A DNA stretch of 64,000 nucleotides from Bosea sp. 29B (GCF_902506165.1 NZ_LR733817.1:3457937-3521936); one strand, 5' to 3'; positions 27,542 to 36,966 are shown, counted from the stretch's first letter. The notes: generated by a model from the sequence alone, not told the origin. Numbers and translations are program-made.

Positions 27542-29131
27542 ATGTCGTTCAAGACCCATTGCCTGGCAGCTGTTGCCGCCCTGGCCTTGATGTGCGGGGC
27601 TGTGCAAGCCCAGACCTTGCGATACGCCAACCAGGGCGAGCTGAAGTCGCTCGACCCCTATACCGTCAACGAGACCACCACCAACGCCCATCTCGGCCAC
27701 CCCTATGAGGGCCTGACCGCGCGCGGCAAGGACCTCAAGATCGAGCCGGCCCTCGCCGAGAAGTGGGAGATTTCCGCCGACGGCCTGAAATGGCGCTTCT
27801 TCCTGCGCAAGGGCGTCAAGTTCCATGACGGCTCGGATTTCACCGCCGATGACGTGCTCTTCTCGGCCGAACGCGTCCGCGCCACGGGCTCGAACTTCAC
27901 CACCCGCATCCCGACCAGCGCCAAGTTCGTCAAGGTCGACGACCACACGGTCGACGTGATCCTGACCACGCCGAACCCGATCCTGAACGCGCAGTGGGAC
28001 ACCTGGTACATCATGTCGAAGAAGTGGGCGGAGGCGAACAACGCCGTCGCCCCGACGCCTGCGGCCGCGACGACCCCGAGCCACGCCTCGCTCAACGCCA
28101 ACGGCACCGGTCCCTACAAGATCGAGAGCCACCAGCCGGGCGTGAAGACCGTCTTCAAGCTCAACGAGAACTACTGGAAGAAGATCGAGGGCAATATCAA
28201 GGAGATCATCTTCACCCCGATCTCCTCGGACGCGACCCGTGTCGCGGCGCTGCTCTCCGGCGAGGTCGACGTGATCGAGCCGGTTCCGATCCAGGACATC
28301 CAGCGCGTCAACGCCTCCGGCAATGCCCAGGTCCTGACCGGCCCCGAGCTGCGCACCATCTTCCTCGGCTTCGACCAGACTCGCGACGAGCTGCTGGAAT
28401 CGAGCGTCAAGGGCAAGAACCCGTTCAAGGACGTCAAGGTCCGCCAGGCCTTCTTCCAGGCGATCGATATCGAGACGATCAAGAGCCGCGTCATGCGTGG
28501 GCTCTCGACGCCCTCGCCGCTGATGATCGCCCCTGAGCTGTTCTCGACCGCCGGCTTCATCCGCGCCAAGTTCGACACCGAGGCCGCCAAGAAGCTGCTC
28601 GCCGAGGCCGGCTATCCGAACGGCTTCGAGCTCGGCATGGACTGCCCGAACGACCGCTACGTCAATGACGGCCAGATCTGCCAGGCCGTGGTCGGCATGC
28701 TCGCCCGCATCGGCGTCAAGGTGAACCTCAATGCCCAGCCCAAGGCGCAGTATTTCGCCAAGGTGCTGAAGCCGGGTGGCTACAAGACCTCGTTCTACCT
28801 GCTCGGCTGGACCCCCGGCACCTTCGACAGCCACAATGTCCTCTATGACATCCTCGGCTGCCGTGACGTTGCCGGCTCCTCCCGCGGCGAGTCGAACCTC
28901 GGCAACTACTGCAACAAGAAGGTCGACGAGCTGACCGACAAGATCCTGGTCGAGTCGGACACCGCCAAGCGCAACGCCATGATCGGCGAGGCCTTCAAGA
29001 TGACCGTCGACGAGTTCTCCTACATCCCGCTGCATCAGCAGGCCCTGGCCTGGGGGGTGTCGAAGAAGGTGAAGCTCGCCCAGCGCGCCGACAATTCGGT
29101 GCTGCTCTACTACGCCACCAAGGAGCAGTGA
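27542..29131 (+). CDS. Peptide-type ABC transporter substrate-binding protein (family 5), second system
   Basis: 529-residue periplasmic binding protein. A Sec signal (MSFKTHCLAAVAALALMCGAVQAQ) is followed by TLRYANQGELKSLDPYTVNET and PALAEKWEISADGLKWRFFLRKGVKFHDGSDFTADDVLFSAERV, the family 5 signature. It is only distantly similar to the binding protein at 11157, so the ligands probably differ. The ATG at 27542 with GGAG upstream starts the signal peptide; the 61 upstream codons of the longest frame are non-coding. First gene of a five-gene importer ending at 33166. Confidence 0.92.
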   Translation: MSFKTHCLAAVAALALMCGAVQAQTLRYANQGELKSLDPYTVNETTTNAHLGHPYEGLTARGKDLKIEPALAEKWEISADGLKWRFFLRKGVKFHDGSDFTADDVLFSAERVRATGSNFTTRIPTSAKFVKVDDHTVDVILTTPNPILNAQWDTWYIMSKKWAEANNAVAPTPAAATTPSHASLNANGTGPYKIESHQPGVKTVFKLNENYWKKIEGNIKEIIFTPISSDATRVAALLSGEVDVIEPVPIQDIQRVNASGNAQVLTGPELRTIFLGFDQTRDELLESSVKGKNPFKDVKVRQAFFQAIDIETIKSRVMRGLSTPSPLMIAPELFSTAGFIRAKFDTEAAKKLLAEAGYPNGFELGMDCPNDRYVNDGQICQAVVGMLARIGVKVNLNAQPKAQYFAKVLKPGGYKTSFYLLGWTPGTFDSHNVLYDILGCRDVAGSSRGESNLGNYCNKKVDELTDKILVESDTAKRNAMIGEAFKMTVDEFSYIPLHQQALAWGVSKKVKLAQRADNSVLLYYATKEQ

Positions 29132-29137
29132 GGTTTG

Positions 29138-29170
29138 AAGGGCGCGTAGGCGAAGAGCTCTCGCGCCCTT
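29138..29170 (+). promoter_or_regulatory. Intergenic stem-loop between binding protein and permease genes (second operon)
   Basis: AAGGGCGCG and CGCGCCCTT form a 9-bp stem 6 bp after the binding-protein stop. A second small hairpin (CCGTCCC/GGGGCGG) followed by TCTCGTTTTCC lies about 20 bp downstream. The position matches the stem-loop in the first peptide operon and suggests partial termination or mRNA protection. Confidence 0.55.
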
Positions 29171-29234
29171 TCTCCATCTGCAGCACAGACGCCGTCCCGC
29201 ATGGGGCGGTCTCGTTTTCCTTGTAAGGGCGACC

Positions 29235-30215
29235 ATGCTCGCATTTGTCCTGCGCCGCCTGTTCCAGTCGTTGATCGTGATGCTCGCGGTTGCGCTCATC
29301 GCCTTCACCATGTTCCGCTTCGTCGGCGATCCGGTGAACCAGATGGTCGGCGTCGACACGCCGCAGGAGCAGGTCGCGCAATTGCGCCAGACGCTCGGCC
29401 TCGACGAGCCGGTCGTCGTCCAGTTCGCGCGCTACATCTACAACGCCGCGCGGCTCGAATTCGGCGTCTCCTACCAGTTCCGCTTGCCAGTGATCTCGCT
29501 GCTCGGCGAGCGCGCGCCGGCGACGCTGGAGCTCGCCTTCATGTCGGCGCTGTTCTCGCTCTTGGTCGGCATACCCATGGGCGTCTACACGGCGCTGCGC
29601 CGCGACAGCTGGCTGGCGAAGATCTTCCAGACGGTCTCGCTGGTCGGTATCAGCCTGCCGACCTTCCTGATCGGTATCCTCCTGATCTACCTGTTCTCGG
29701 TCACGCTCGGCTGGCTGCCCTCCTTCGGGCGTGGCGAGGTCGTCAAGCTCGGCAACTGGTGGACGACCGGTCTCCTGACCGCCTCCGGTTGGAAGGCGCT
29801 GATCCTGCCGTCGATCACGCTCGGCCTGTTCCAGATGACGCTGATCATGCGCCTCGTCAGGGCCGAGATGCTCGAGGTGCTGCGCACCGACTACATCAAG
29901 TTCGCCCGCGCCCGCGGCCTCAAGACCCGCGCCATCCATTTCGGCCATGCGCTGAAGAACACGCTGGTGCCGGTCATCACCATCGCCGGCCTGCAGCTCG
30001 GCTCGATCATCGCTTTCGCCATCATCACCGAGACGGTGTTCCAGTGGCCGGGGATGGGCCTGCTCTTCCTCAAGGCGGTGCAGCAGGTCGATATCCCGAT
30101 CATGGCCGCCTACCTCATGTTGATTTCCTTCCTGTTCGTTAGCATCAACCTGATCGTCGACCTGCTCTACGCACTGGTCGATCCGCGCCTGCGCGCGACG
30201 ATCGGGGCGCATTGA
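29235..30215 (+). CDS. Peptide ABC transporter permease (DppB-like), second system
   Basis: 326-residue inner-membrane permease. The first helix begins at once (MLAFVLRRLFQSLIVMLAVALIAFTMFRFVGDPVN), with GVDTPQEQVAQLRQTLGLDEPV in the periplasmic loop. The EAA loop reads YIKFARARGLKTRAIHFGHALKNTLVPVITIAGLQLG, and ETVFQWPGMGLLFLKAVQQVD is the usual C-terminal signature. It lies 103 bp after the binding protein, with two hairpins between. Confidence 0.93.
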   Translation: MLAFVLRRLFQSLIVMLAVALIAFTMFRFVGDPVNQMVGVDTPQEQVAQLRQTLGLDEPVVVQFARYIYNAARLEFGVSYQFRLPVISLLGERAPATLELAFMSALFSLLVGIPMGVYTALRRDSWLAKIFQTVSLVGISLPTFLIGILLIYLFSVTLGWLPSFGRGEVVKLGNWWTTGLLTASGWKALILPSITLGLFQMTLIMRLVRAEMLEVLRTDYIKFARARGLKTRAIHFGHALKNTLVPVITIAGLQLGSIIAFAIITETVFQWPGMGLLFLKAVQQVDIPIMAAYLMLISFLFVSINLIVDLLYALVDPRLRATIGAH

Positions 30216-30223
30216 GGCCGGTC

Positions 30224-31171
30224 ATGAGCGCGCAACCCGCTTCCCCCTCGAAACAGCCGCCCTCGCTCTGGGCCCGCATCCTCGACAGCGACATCCTCGC
30301 GAGCTTCCTGCGCTCGAAGGTGACGATGGTCGCCGCCGTGATCGTGCTGGCGCTGTTCATCGGCGCCTTCTTCTCGCCCTGGATCGCGCCGACCAACCCG
30401 TTCGACCCGGCGACCGTCTTCCTCGCCGACGCCAACATCCCGCCGGCCTGGCAGCAGGGTGGCGATCCCAAGTTCATCCTCGGCACCGACGACCAGGGCC
30501 GCGATCTCTATTCGGCGATCCTCTATGGCCTGCGCGTCTCGCTGATCGTCGGCCTGCTCGGGGTCGCATTGGCGGCGACGATCGGCATCACGCTCGGCCT
30601 GCTCGCCGGCTATCTCGGCGGCCGCGTCGATTCGCTGATCATGCGCATCGCCGACGTGCAATTGACCTTCCCGGCAATCCTGATCGCGCTTCTGATCGAC
30701 GGCGTCGTCCGCGGTATCTTCAAGCACGCCAACCGCGAGGACACTGCGCTCTATGTGCTAGTGATCTCGATCGGGCTGTCCTTCTGGGTGCAGTACGCCC
30801 GCACGATCCGCGGCTCGACCCTGGTCGAGCGCAACAAGGACTATGTCCAGGCAGCCCGCCTCGTGGGCCTGCCGGCGCCTCTCATCATGCTGCGCCATGT
30901 CCTGCCGAACGTCATCGGCCCGGTGCTGGTCATCCTGACCATCAACCTCGCGCTCGCCGTCATCACCGAGGCGACGCTCTCCTTCCTCGGCGTCGGCCTG
31001 CCGCCGACCCAGCCCTCGCTGGGCACGCTGATCTCGATCGGCAACCGCTACCTGTTCTCCGGCGACTGGTGGATCGTCACCTTCCCCGGCGTGACGCTCG
31101 CTATCCTGGTGCTGGCGGTGAATCTGCTCGGCGACTGGCTGCGCGACGCCCTGAACCCGCGGTTGAGGTGA
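30224..31171 (+). CDS. Peptide ABC transporter permease (DppC-like), second system
   Basis: 315-residue partner permease with an N-terminal cytoplasmic segment (SAQPASPSKQPPSLWARILDS), a first helix VTMVAAVIVLALFIGAFFSPWIAPTNP, the signature LGTDDQGRDLYSAILYGLRVSL and the EAA loop RNKDYVQAARLVGLPAPLIMLRHVLPN. The ATG at 30224 with GAGG 6 nt upstream was preferred to a TTG at 30212 overlapping the previous stop. It is followed 4 bp later by the first ATPase gene. Confidence 0.92.
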   Translation: MSAQPASPSKQPPSLWARILDSDILASFLRSKVTMVAAVIVLALFIGAFFSPWIAPTNPFDPATVFLADANIPPAWQQGGDPKFILGTDDQGRDLYSAILYGLRVSLIVGLLGVALAATIGITLGLLAGYLGGRVDSLIMRIADVQLTFPAILIALLIDGVVRGIFKHANREDTALYVLVISIGLSFWVQYARTIRGSTLVERNKDYVQAARLVGLPAPLIMLRHVLPNVIGPVLVILTINLALAVITEATLSFLGVGLPPTQPSLGTLISIGNRYLFSGDWWIVTFPGVTLAILVLAVNLLGDWLRDALNPRLR

Positions 31172-31175
31172 GCCG

Positions 31176-32177
31176 ATGAGCGAGACCGTTCTCTCCGTCC
31201 AGGATCTCACTGTCGAGTTCGTCACCCGCCGCGGCACGCTGCGCGCGCTCGACAAGATCTCCTTCGACATCGCCCGCGGCGAGGTGCTCGGTGTCGTCGG
31301 AGAATCCGGCGCCGGCAAGTCGGTCACCGGCTCGGCCATCATCGGCCTGATCGATCCGCCCGGCCGCATCGCCGATGGCAAGGTTGTGCTCTCCGGCGAG
31401 CGCGTCGACCATCTCCCGCCGGAGCAGATGCGCCGCGTCCGTGGCAAGCGCATCGGTATGATCTTCCAGGATCCGTTGACCAGCCTGAACCCGCTCTACC
31501 GGGTCGGCGAGCAATTGATCGAGACGATCCAGACCCATACCGATCTCAACGCTGCGGACGCCCGCAAGCGCGCCATCGCCCTGCTCGACGAGGTCGGCAT
31601 TCCCGCGCCTGAGCGGCGCATCGACGGCTATCCGCACGAATTCTCCGGCGGCATGCGCCAGCGCGTCGTCATCGCGCTCGCGCTCTGCGCCGAGCCGGAA
31701 TTCATCATCGCCGACGAGCCGACGACCGCGCTCGACGTTTCGGTGCAGGCGCAGATCATCGCCCTGATCAAGCGGCTCTGCAAGGAACGCGGGACCTCGG
31801 TGATGTTGGTCACCCACGATATGGGCGTGATCGCCGAGACGGCCGACCGGGTCGCGGTGATGTATGCCGGCCGCGTCGCCGAGATCGGTCCGGTGCGCGA
31901 CGTGATCAAGCAGCCGCTCCATCCCTATACGCAGGGGCTGATGGGCGCGATTCCCTCGATCACGGGTGACGCCGAGCGGCTCGTGCAGATCCCCGGCTCG
32001 ATGCCCAGGCTCTCCAGCATCCCTCAGGGCTGCGCCTTCAACCCGCGCTGCTCCAAGGTGTTCGACCGCTGCCGTGTCAACCGGCCGGAGCTCATCGATG
32101 TCGGCGGCCATCAGGTCGCCTGCCATCTCTACGACAAGGCCAAGGCGCCGGCCGGCAAGACGGAGATCGCGGCGTGA
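31176..32177 (+). CDS. Peptide ABC transporter ATP-binding protein (DppD/OppD-like), second system
   Basis: 333-residue ATPase with Walker A GESGAGKSV, Q-loop IFQDPLTSLNPLYRV, signature FSGGMRQRV, Walker B FIIADEPTTALDVS and switch His VTHDMGVIA. Unlike the ATPases of the first operon it keeps the C-terminal oligopeptide domain, including PGSMPRLSSIPQGCAFNPRC and a further Cys in VFDRC. The stop overlaps the GTG of the next gene. Confidence 0.94.
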   Translation: MSETVLSVQDLTVEFVTRRGTLRALDKISFDIARGEVLGVVGESGAGKSVTGSAIIGLIDPPGRIADGKVVLSGERVDHLPPEQMRRVRGKRIGMIFQDPLTSLNPLYRVGEQLIETIQTHTDLNAADARKRAIALLDEVGIPAPERRIDGYPHEFSGGMRQRVVIALALCAEPEFIIADEPTTALDVSVQAQIIALIKRLCKERGTSVMLVTHDMGVIAETADRVAVMYAGRVAEIGPVRDVIKQPLHPYTQGLMGAIPSITGDAERLVQIPGSMPRLSSIPQGCAFNPRCSKVFDRCRVNRPELIDVGGHQVACHLYDKAKAPAGKTEIAA

Positions 32178-33166
32178 GCGACAAAGCCTTCGTCCAGGTC
32201 CGCGACCTCAAACGCGTCTTCGACGTCTCCCGGCCCTGGCTCAACCGGGTGCTGGAGAACGCGCCGAAGCAGTATCTCAAGGCCGTCGACGGCGTCTCCT
32301 TCGACATCCGCAAGGGCGAGACCTTCGCGCTGGTCGGCGAGTCCGGCTCGGGCAAGTCGACCGTGGCGCGCATGGTCGTCGGCCTGCTGAACCCGTCCGG
32401 CGGTACGGTCTCGATCGACGGCGTCTCGATGAACGACGTCAACGTCGCCCAGGAGCGCCAGCGCCTGCGCAAGCGCATCCAGATGATCTTCCAGGACCCT
32501 TACGCCTCGCTCAATCCGCGCTGGCGCGTCGGGCGGATCATCGCCGAGCCGATCCACGCCTTCGGCATCATCCAAGGCGATGCGGCGGTCGCAGAGCGCG
32601 TTGGCGAACTGCTCTCGCTGGTTGGCCTGCATCCGGACGACAGCAAGAAGTTTCCCCACGAATTCTCCGGCGGCCAGCGCCAGCGTATCGCGATCGCCCG
32701 CGCGCTTGCCTCCAATGCCGAGTTCATCGTCTGCGACGAGCCGACCTCGGCGCTCGACGTTTCCGTCCAGGCGCAGATCCTCAACCTGATGCGCGACCTG
32801 CAGGAGAAGTTCGGGCTGACCTATCTCTTCATCAGCCACAATCTCGCGGTCGTCCGGCACATGGCGACGCGGATCGGCGTGATGTATCTCGGCCGCCTCG
32901 TCGAGGTCTCCGACGGCAAGCAGCTCTTCGCCGCCCCGCGTCACCCCTATACCAGGATGCTGCTCGACGCGGTGCCGGACCTTGCCATGATCGGCAAGCC
33001 GCACGAGGGCGTGAAGGGCGAGATCCCGAACCCGATCAACCCGCCATCGGGCTGCACCTTCCATCCGCGCTGCCCGCTTGTCTTCGACCGCTGCCGCATC
33101 GAAAACCCGCCGGCGATCGATGGTGTCGCCTGCCATGCGGTGAATGCCGGGCGGGAAGCGGCGTAA
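32174..33166 (+). CDS. Peptide ABC transporter ATP-binding protein (OppF-like), second system
   Basis: 330-residue second ATPase with an OppF-type N-terminal insertion (KRVFDVSRPWLNRVLENAPKQYLKAVDG) ahead of Walker A GESGSGKST, Q-loop MIFQDPYASLNPRW, signature FSGGQRQRIAIARAL, Walker B FIVCDEPTSALDVS and switch His FISHNLAVV. The C-terminal oligopeptide domain (NPPSGCTFHPRCPLVFDRC) is present. GTG start in a GTGA overlap with the preceding gene. Last gene of the operon. Confidence 0.94.
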   Translation: MSDKAFVQVRDLKRVFDVSRPWLNRVLENAPKQYLKAVDGVSFDIRKGETFALVGESGSGKSTVARMVVGLLNPSGGTVSIDGVSMNDVNVAQERQRLRKRIQMIFQDPYASLNPRWRVGRIIAEPIHAFGIIQGDAAVAERVGELLSLVGLHPDDSKKFPHEFSGGQRQRIAIARALASNAEFIVCDEPTSALDVSVQAQILNLMRDLQEKFGLTYLFISHNLAVVRHMATRIGVMYLGRLVEVSDGKQLFAAPRHPYTRMLLDAVPDLAMIGKPHEGVKGEIPNPINPPSGCTFHPRCPLVFDRCRIENPPAIDGVACHAVNAGREAA

Positions 33167-33175
33167 GGGGCTTGT

Positions 33176-33400
33176 TCAGGCGGCGCGCCGGCCGCTTGTG
33201 CCGAGCAACTCCCGGCCTTTTGCCGTTACCGTGATCAGCCTGCCCTGCCGTGCGAGATAGCCATGCTCGACCGCGTCCTCCCAGACCGTCAGGCGCGGGC
33301 AGGATGTGCGCCAGCTTTCCATGAGATCGGCATGGCTGCGCTCCTCGCGCGCGACCCATTCGACGAGATCGAGGATGAGCGGATCGTCTGCGGTAAGCAT
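33176..33400 (-). CDS. Small conserved protein of unknown function, possible winged-helix fold
   Basis: 74 residues: MLTADDPLILDLVEWVAREE, then RPRLTVWED-like core (CPRLTVWEDAVEHGYLARQG) and LITVTAKGRELL. The spacing of a helix pair followed by LITVTAKGRELL resembles the recognition helix and wing of MarR/ArsR-like folds, but no function can be assigned. The ATG at 33400 has GAGG 5 nt upstream. Read convergently with the second peptide operon, 9 bp away. Confidence 0.68.
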   Translation of the reverse strand: MLTADDPLILDLVEWVAREERSHADLMESWRTSCPRLTVWEDAVEHGYLARQGRLITVTAKGRELLGTSGRRAA

Positions 33401-33474
33401 CGCGGCCTCGCTTTCCGACCGGGGCGGACGCGCAACGATAGCGCTCCGCAGCGGGCGAGAAAAGCTGCGCCCGC

Positions 33475-34728
33475 TCACTCTCCAATCGGAACGTTCGGCG
33501 CCTTCGGCCGTCGCCCGAGTGGCGCCACCGGCCGCTCGGTGCGGTACTGGCCGCGCGCGATCGCGGTGAACAGCAGCGCGACGGCGGTCAGAGTCATCAG
33601 CCACCAGGTCTGGAACGAGGCGAAGCCGAGCGCCGCCAACGCGAAGGCGGTGACATAAGCCGCGACACCGCCGGCGGCGAGCGCGCCCGGCATCCGGCCG
33701 GCGGCGCTGACCGCGAAATAGAGGCAGAGCGCCGCCGTTGCCGCGCCGACCAGGCCGAGCTCGTACCAGGTCTCGAACAGGATGGTGGTCGGCACCTCCA
33801 GCGGCAGCGCCCCGGTGGTGCGTCCGCGCAGCACCGTATCGAGTCCATGGCCGGTGATCAGCTGCACCGGCCGGCTCGATATGATGTCGGCCCAGATGTC
33901 GAGGCCGACGCCGACCGTGCTGAACACCGCCGGCGAGAGCCGGAAGAACGGCAGCAGCAGGAAGGGCAGCAGCGGGGCGAGCAGCATCAGCCCGGCCATG
34001 ATCCCGCCCATCAGCCGCGCGCCGACGATGCGGTTGGCGCTGACCGCGCCGAAGGCGATCGCGCCGCACAGCATCGCCATCGCTTCGCCGTCTTCGATGC
34101 GCGAGAGCGCAAGCAGCCCGACGACGAGTGCCAGTCCCAGCGCTGTCAGCCCGCGCTCGCGCGACAGCAGCCAGGCGAGCGCCGGCCAGGACATGATCAG
34201 CACGACGCTGATGCCGCGCTCGACACTGCCGGCGGCGTCGGCGGCGCGTGAGTCGACCGGGCCGAGCGCTTCGGTCAGGAGCAGCCCGAGCGCGAAGATC
34301 GCAGCGGCGCCGGCGCCGAGCGCAGCGAGGTTGAGATTCGAGGCGCGCATGCGCTCGGGCAGCGCCGCCGCGCCGGCGAAGCCGAGTGCCACGGCAAGAA
34401 ACAGGTTGGCCGCCTTTTCAGTGGCCGAGCCGGTATAGGGGCTCCAGATCAGCGAGAGCACGGCCCAGCCGACCAGCGCCCACAGCGTGACGCCCGCGCG
34501 GCTGAAGATCGCTGCCCTGATGTTGCCGGCAAACCAGCGCGGCGCCTCGATCAGCGCAGCGATCGACAAAAGGATCACCCCGATGGGCACCAGCACGACG
34601 GCGGCGCGGCGCGAGACCAGCGAGGCCAGCGGCAGGGCGAGCGCCAGCGTCGCAAAGCCGATGCGGCGCAGCAGCAGCGCGGCGTCGGTTGCAGGGTCGA
34701 GGGGCGTCTGGGCGTTGGGGCGGATCAT
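33475..34728 (-). CDS. O-antigen ligase-like multi-pass membrane protein
   Basis: 417 aa, about 11-12 hydrophobic helices. The WaaL/Wzy_C-type signature region reads LITGHGLDTVLRGRTTGALPLEVPTTILFETWYELGLVGAATAAL near residues 300-345, with the Gly-His before the large periplasmic loop and the E-L-G-L-V-G helix. It may join polymer units to a lipid or other acceptor. No lipopolysaccharide or polysaccharide genes are adjacent, so the substrate is unknown. The ATG at 34728 (MIRPNAQTPLDP) was chosen over a start 40 codons upstream. Confidence 0.72.
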   Translation of the reverse strand: MIRPNAQTPLDPATDAALLLRRIGFATLALALPLASLVSRRAAVVLVPIGVILLSIAALIEAPRWFAGNIRAAIFSRAGVTLWALVGWAVLSLIWSPYTGSATEKAANLFLAVALGFAGAAALPERMRASNLNLAALGAGAAAIFALGLLLTEALGPVDSRAADAAGSVERGISVVLIMSWPALAWLLSRERGLTALGLALVVGLLALSRIEDGEAMAMLCGAIAFGAVSANRIVGARLMGGIMAGLMLLAPLLPFLLLPFFRLSPAVFSTVGVGLDIWADIISSRPVQLITGHGLDTVLRGRTTGALPLEVPTTILFETWYELGLVGAATAALCLYFAVSAAGRMPGALAAGGVAAYVTAFALAALGFASFQTWWLMTLTAVALLFTAIARGQYRTERPVAPLGRRPKAPNVPIGE

Positions 34729-34867
34729 GGGCAAGCAGGTACTCGGCGAGCCGCGCCCGGCCAGGATGCCGGGAACAGCCCACGTCACCCTAGCGCCTGC
34801 CTCAAGCTTCGACTGTAGGTGCGCTGCAACACTGGCAAAGCATCTCATGCAGTTTGGAACACCTAAA

Positions 34868-34884
34868 GTTCACTGGCCGTGAAC
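34868..34884. promoter_or_regulatory. Dyad upstream of the DUF2478-fdhD-mobA operon
   Basis: GTTCAC-N5-GTGAAC, a perfect 6-bp inverted repeat ending 26 bp before the DUF2478 start. Possible operator; no known regulator recognised. Confidence 0.35.
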
Positions 34885-34910
34885 GCCGTTCCGTGGGATG
34901 AAGGCAGACG

Positions 34911-35429
34911 ATGACTGCTCCGCTTGCCGCGATCGTCTATTCCTCGGGCTTCCCCATCGACGAACTGATGGCGGAGGTCGCCGATACCCTGAAGCGCGAG
35001 GCCGTCCGGCTTGGCGGCGTCGTCCAGCACAACAATGGCGACTGCATGAGCGGCTGCGCCAGCATGGCGCTCGAGGACCTTGCCTCCGGCCGGCTCTTCC
35101 CGATCAGCGAGGATCGCGGTGCCGGCTCGGCCGGCTGCCGGCTTGACGCGGCCGGGCTTGCTGCTGCCGGTGCCGCCGTCTCGGGGGCGCTTGCCGGGCC
35201 GGTCGACCTCGTGATCGTCAACAAGTTCGGCAAGCAGGAGGTGCTAGGCCAGGGGCTGCGCGCCGAGATCGCCGCCGGCGTCGTCGCCGGCCTGCCGCTC
35301 TTGACCGCCGTGCGCGATGACATGCTCGCCGCCTGGTCCGAGTTCGCCGGCGAGGACTGGCAGCGCCTGCCGCCCGAATCTGCCGCGGTGACGGGCTGGG
35401 CGATGGCGGCGCTCCGCCAGCCGGCCTGA
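34911..35429 (+). CDS. DUF2478 domain protein (molybdenum-associated)
   Basis: 172 aa. Family features are IVYSSGFPIDELMAEVADTLKREAVRLGGVVQHN at the N-terminus, GCASMALEDLASGRLFPISEDRG with the family Cys/Asp residues, GCRLDAAGLAAA, and VDLVIVNKFGKQEVLGQGLR. DUF2478 proteins have a P-loop-NTPase-like layout but no clear Walker A, and often lie beside molybdate transport or molybdenum-cofactor genes. Here fdhD follows 21 bp later, supporting a role in molybdenum handling for formate dehydrogenase. ATG at 34911. Confidence 0.82.
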   Translation: MTAPLAAIVYSSGFPIDELMAEVADTLKREAVRLGGVVQHNNGDCMSGCASMALEDLASGRLFPISEDRGAGSAGCRLDAAGLAAAGAAVSGALAGPVDLVIVNKFGKQEVLGQGLRAEIAAGVVAGLPLLTAVRDDMLAAWSEFAGEDWQRLPPESAAVTGWAMAALRQPA

Positions 35430-35450
35430 AGGCTCGCAAGGAAGCATCCC

Positions 35451-36341
35451 GTGCCTGTTGGCAGCGATTTTCTCGACGATTATCTGATCCGGCCCGACCC
35501 GGCCGCCGCGCGGCTCGGCGCGACGGTCACCGGCATCGACCATAGCGGCGCCCGCGTCGAGACCCGCGTCGTCACCGAGCGGGCGTTGACGCTCTACCTG
35601 AACAGCCAGGAGATCGTCACCATGATGACGATCGGCGACCATCCCGAATATCTCGCGCTCGGCTATCTCCTCAACCAGAACATGCTCAGGCGCGGCGACC
35701 CGGTCGAGGCGGTCGACTACGACGAGGAGCTCGAGGTCGTGGTGGTGCGCACGCCGGAGCGCACCGATTTCGAGCAGAAGCTGAAGAAGAAGACGCTGAC
35801 TTCCGGCTGCGCACAGGGGACGGCCTTCGGCGACCTGATGGAGGCGATCGACGAGATCGTCTTGCCCAAAGCCGAATTGCGCACCGGCTGGCTCTATGCG
35901 CTGACCCGCAAGATCAACACCACCCCCTCGCTCTATCTGGAGGCCGGCGCGATCCATGGCTGCGTGCTCTGCGAGCGTGACAAGCCACTGGTTTATATGG
36001 AGGATGTCGGCCGCCACAACGCCGTCGACAAGGTCGCCGGGTGGCTCTTCCGCCACGAGGTCGATCCCGGCAAGATGATCTTCTACACCACCGGCCGGTT
36101 GACCTCGGAGATGGTGATCAAGACCGTGCGTATGGGCATCCCGATCCTGGTCTCGCGCTCGGGCTTCACCGAATGGGGCGTCGAACTCGCCCGCAAGGCC
36201 GGCCTCACTTTGATCGGCCGCGCCCGCGGCAAGCGTTTCCTGGCGCTGGCCGGCGAGAATCGCATCATCTTCGACCAGGACCCGGACAGCGTCGAGGAGG
36301 AGGGCGGCAAGCATCGTCGCAAGGGGTCCGGCGATGACTGA
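35451..36341 (+). CDS. fdhD: FdhD, sulfurtransferase for formate dehydrogenase cofactor sulfuration
   Basis: 296 aa. FdhD passes sulfur from IscS to the bis-MGD cofactor of formate dehydrogenase, which is needed for activity. [31 protein letters not shown] is the conserved N-terminal core. Cys120 in [13 protein letters not shown] matches the first of the two E. coli cysteines (CxxC); the second is Gly-Thr here, so this is a one-cysteine version. [16 protein letters not shown] and [23 protein letters not shown] bind the nucleotide part. GTG start; overlaps mobA by 8 bp. Confidence 0.95.
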   Translation: MPVGSDFLDDYLIRPDPAAARLGATVTGIDHSGARVETRVVTERALTLYLNSQEIVTMMTIGDHPEYLALGYLLNQNMLRRGDPVEAVDYDEELEVVVVRTPERTDFEQKLKKKTLTSGCAQGTAFGDLMEAIDEIVLPKAELRTGWLYALTRKINTTPSLYLEAGAIHGCVLCERDKPLVYMEDVGRHNAVDKVAGWLFRHEVDPGKMIFYTTGRLTSEMVIKTVRMGIPILVSRSGFTEWGVELARKAGLTLIGRARGKRFLALAGENRIIFDQDPDSVEEEGGKHRRKGSGDD

Positions 36342-36966
36342 TCCCGGCCCGCCGACCCTCGGCCTCCTGCTCGCCGGCGGGCTTGCCCGTCGCATGGGGG
36401 GCGGCGACAAGCCGCTGCGTACGATTGCCGGCCGTACGATCCTCGCCCATGTAATCGAGCGGCTGGCGTCGCAATGCGACGGGCTGCTGCTCAACGCCAA
36501 TGGCGACCCAGCGCGTTTTTCGGAGTACGGCCTGCCCGTGGTCGCCGACAGCGTGCCGGATTTCGCCGGGCCGCTCGCCGGCATCCTCGCTGGGCTCGAC
36601 TGGCTGGCCGCGAACCGGCCGGGCGCGGAGTGGCTGGTCAGCGTCGCCGCCGACACGCCTTTCATCCCGCGCGATCTGGTGACGCGGCTGCATGCGGCGC
36701 GTGCGGAGGCGAATGTCCCGTTCGCCTGCGCCGCCTCGGGCGGTTGGACCCATCCGGTGATCGGGCTCTGGCCGGTCGCGCTGCGCGAGGAACTGCGCCA
36801 TGCTCTCACCGTCGAGGACGAGCGCAAGATCGACCGCTGGACGGCGCGCCATGGCGTCGTTTCGGTCGAATGGCCGGTCACACCGGTCGACCCCTTCTTT
36901 AACGCCAACCGGCCTGATGATCTCGCCGAGGCCGAGCGGCTCCATGCCGCGCTGGGTGATGCTTGA
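36334..36966 (+). CDS. mobA: Molybdenum cofactor guanylyltransferase
   Basis: 210 aa. MobA adds GMP to molybdopterin to make the MGD form used by formate dehydrogenase. The nucleotide-binding start is [29 protein letters not shown] (residues 9-37), followed by [32 protein letters not shown] and [16 protein letters not shown], and [14 protein letters not shown] at the C-terminus. Its ATG lies inside the end of fdhD, indicating coupled expression. Confidence 0.94.
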   Translation: MTDPGPPTLGLLLAGGLARRMGGGDKPLRTIAGRTILAHVIERLASQCDGLLLNANGDPARFSEYGLPVVADSVPDFAGPLAGILAGLDWLAANRPGAEWLVSVAADTPFIPRDLVTRLHAARAEANVPFACAASGGWTHPVIGLWPVALREELRHALTVEDERKIDRWTARHGVVSVEWPVTPVDPFFNANRPDDLAEAERLHAALGDA

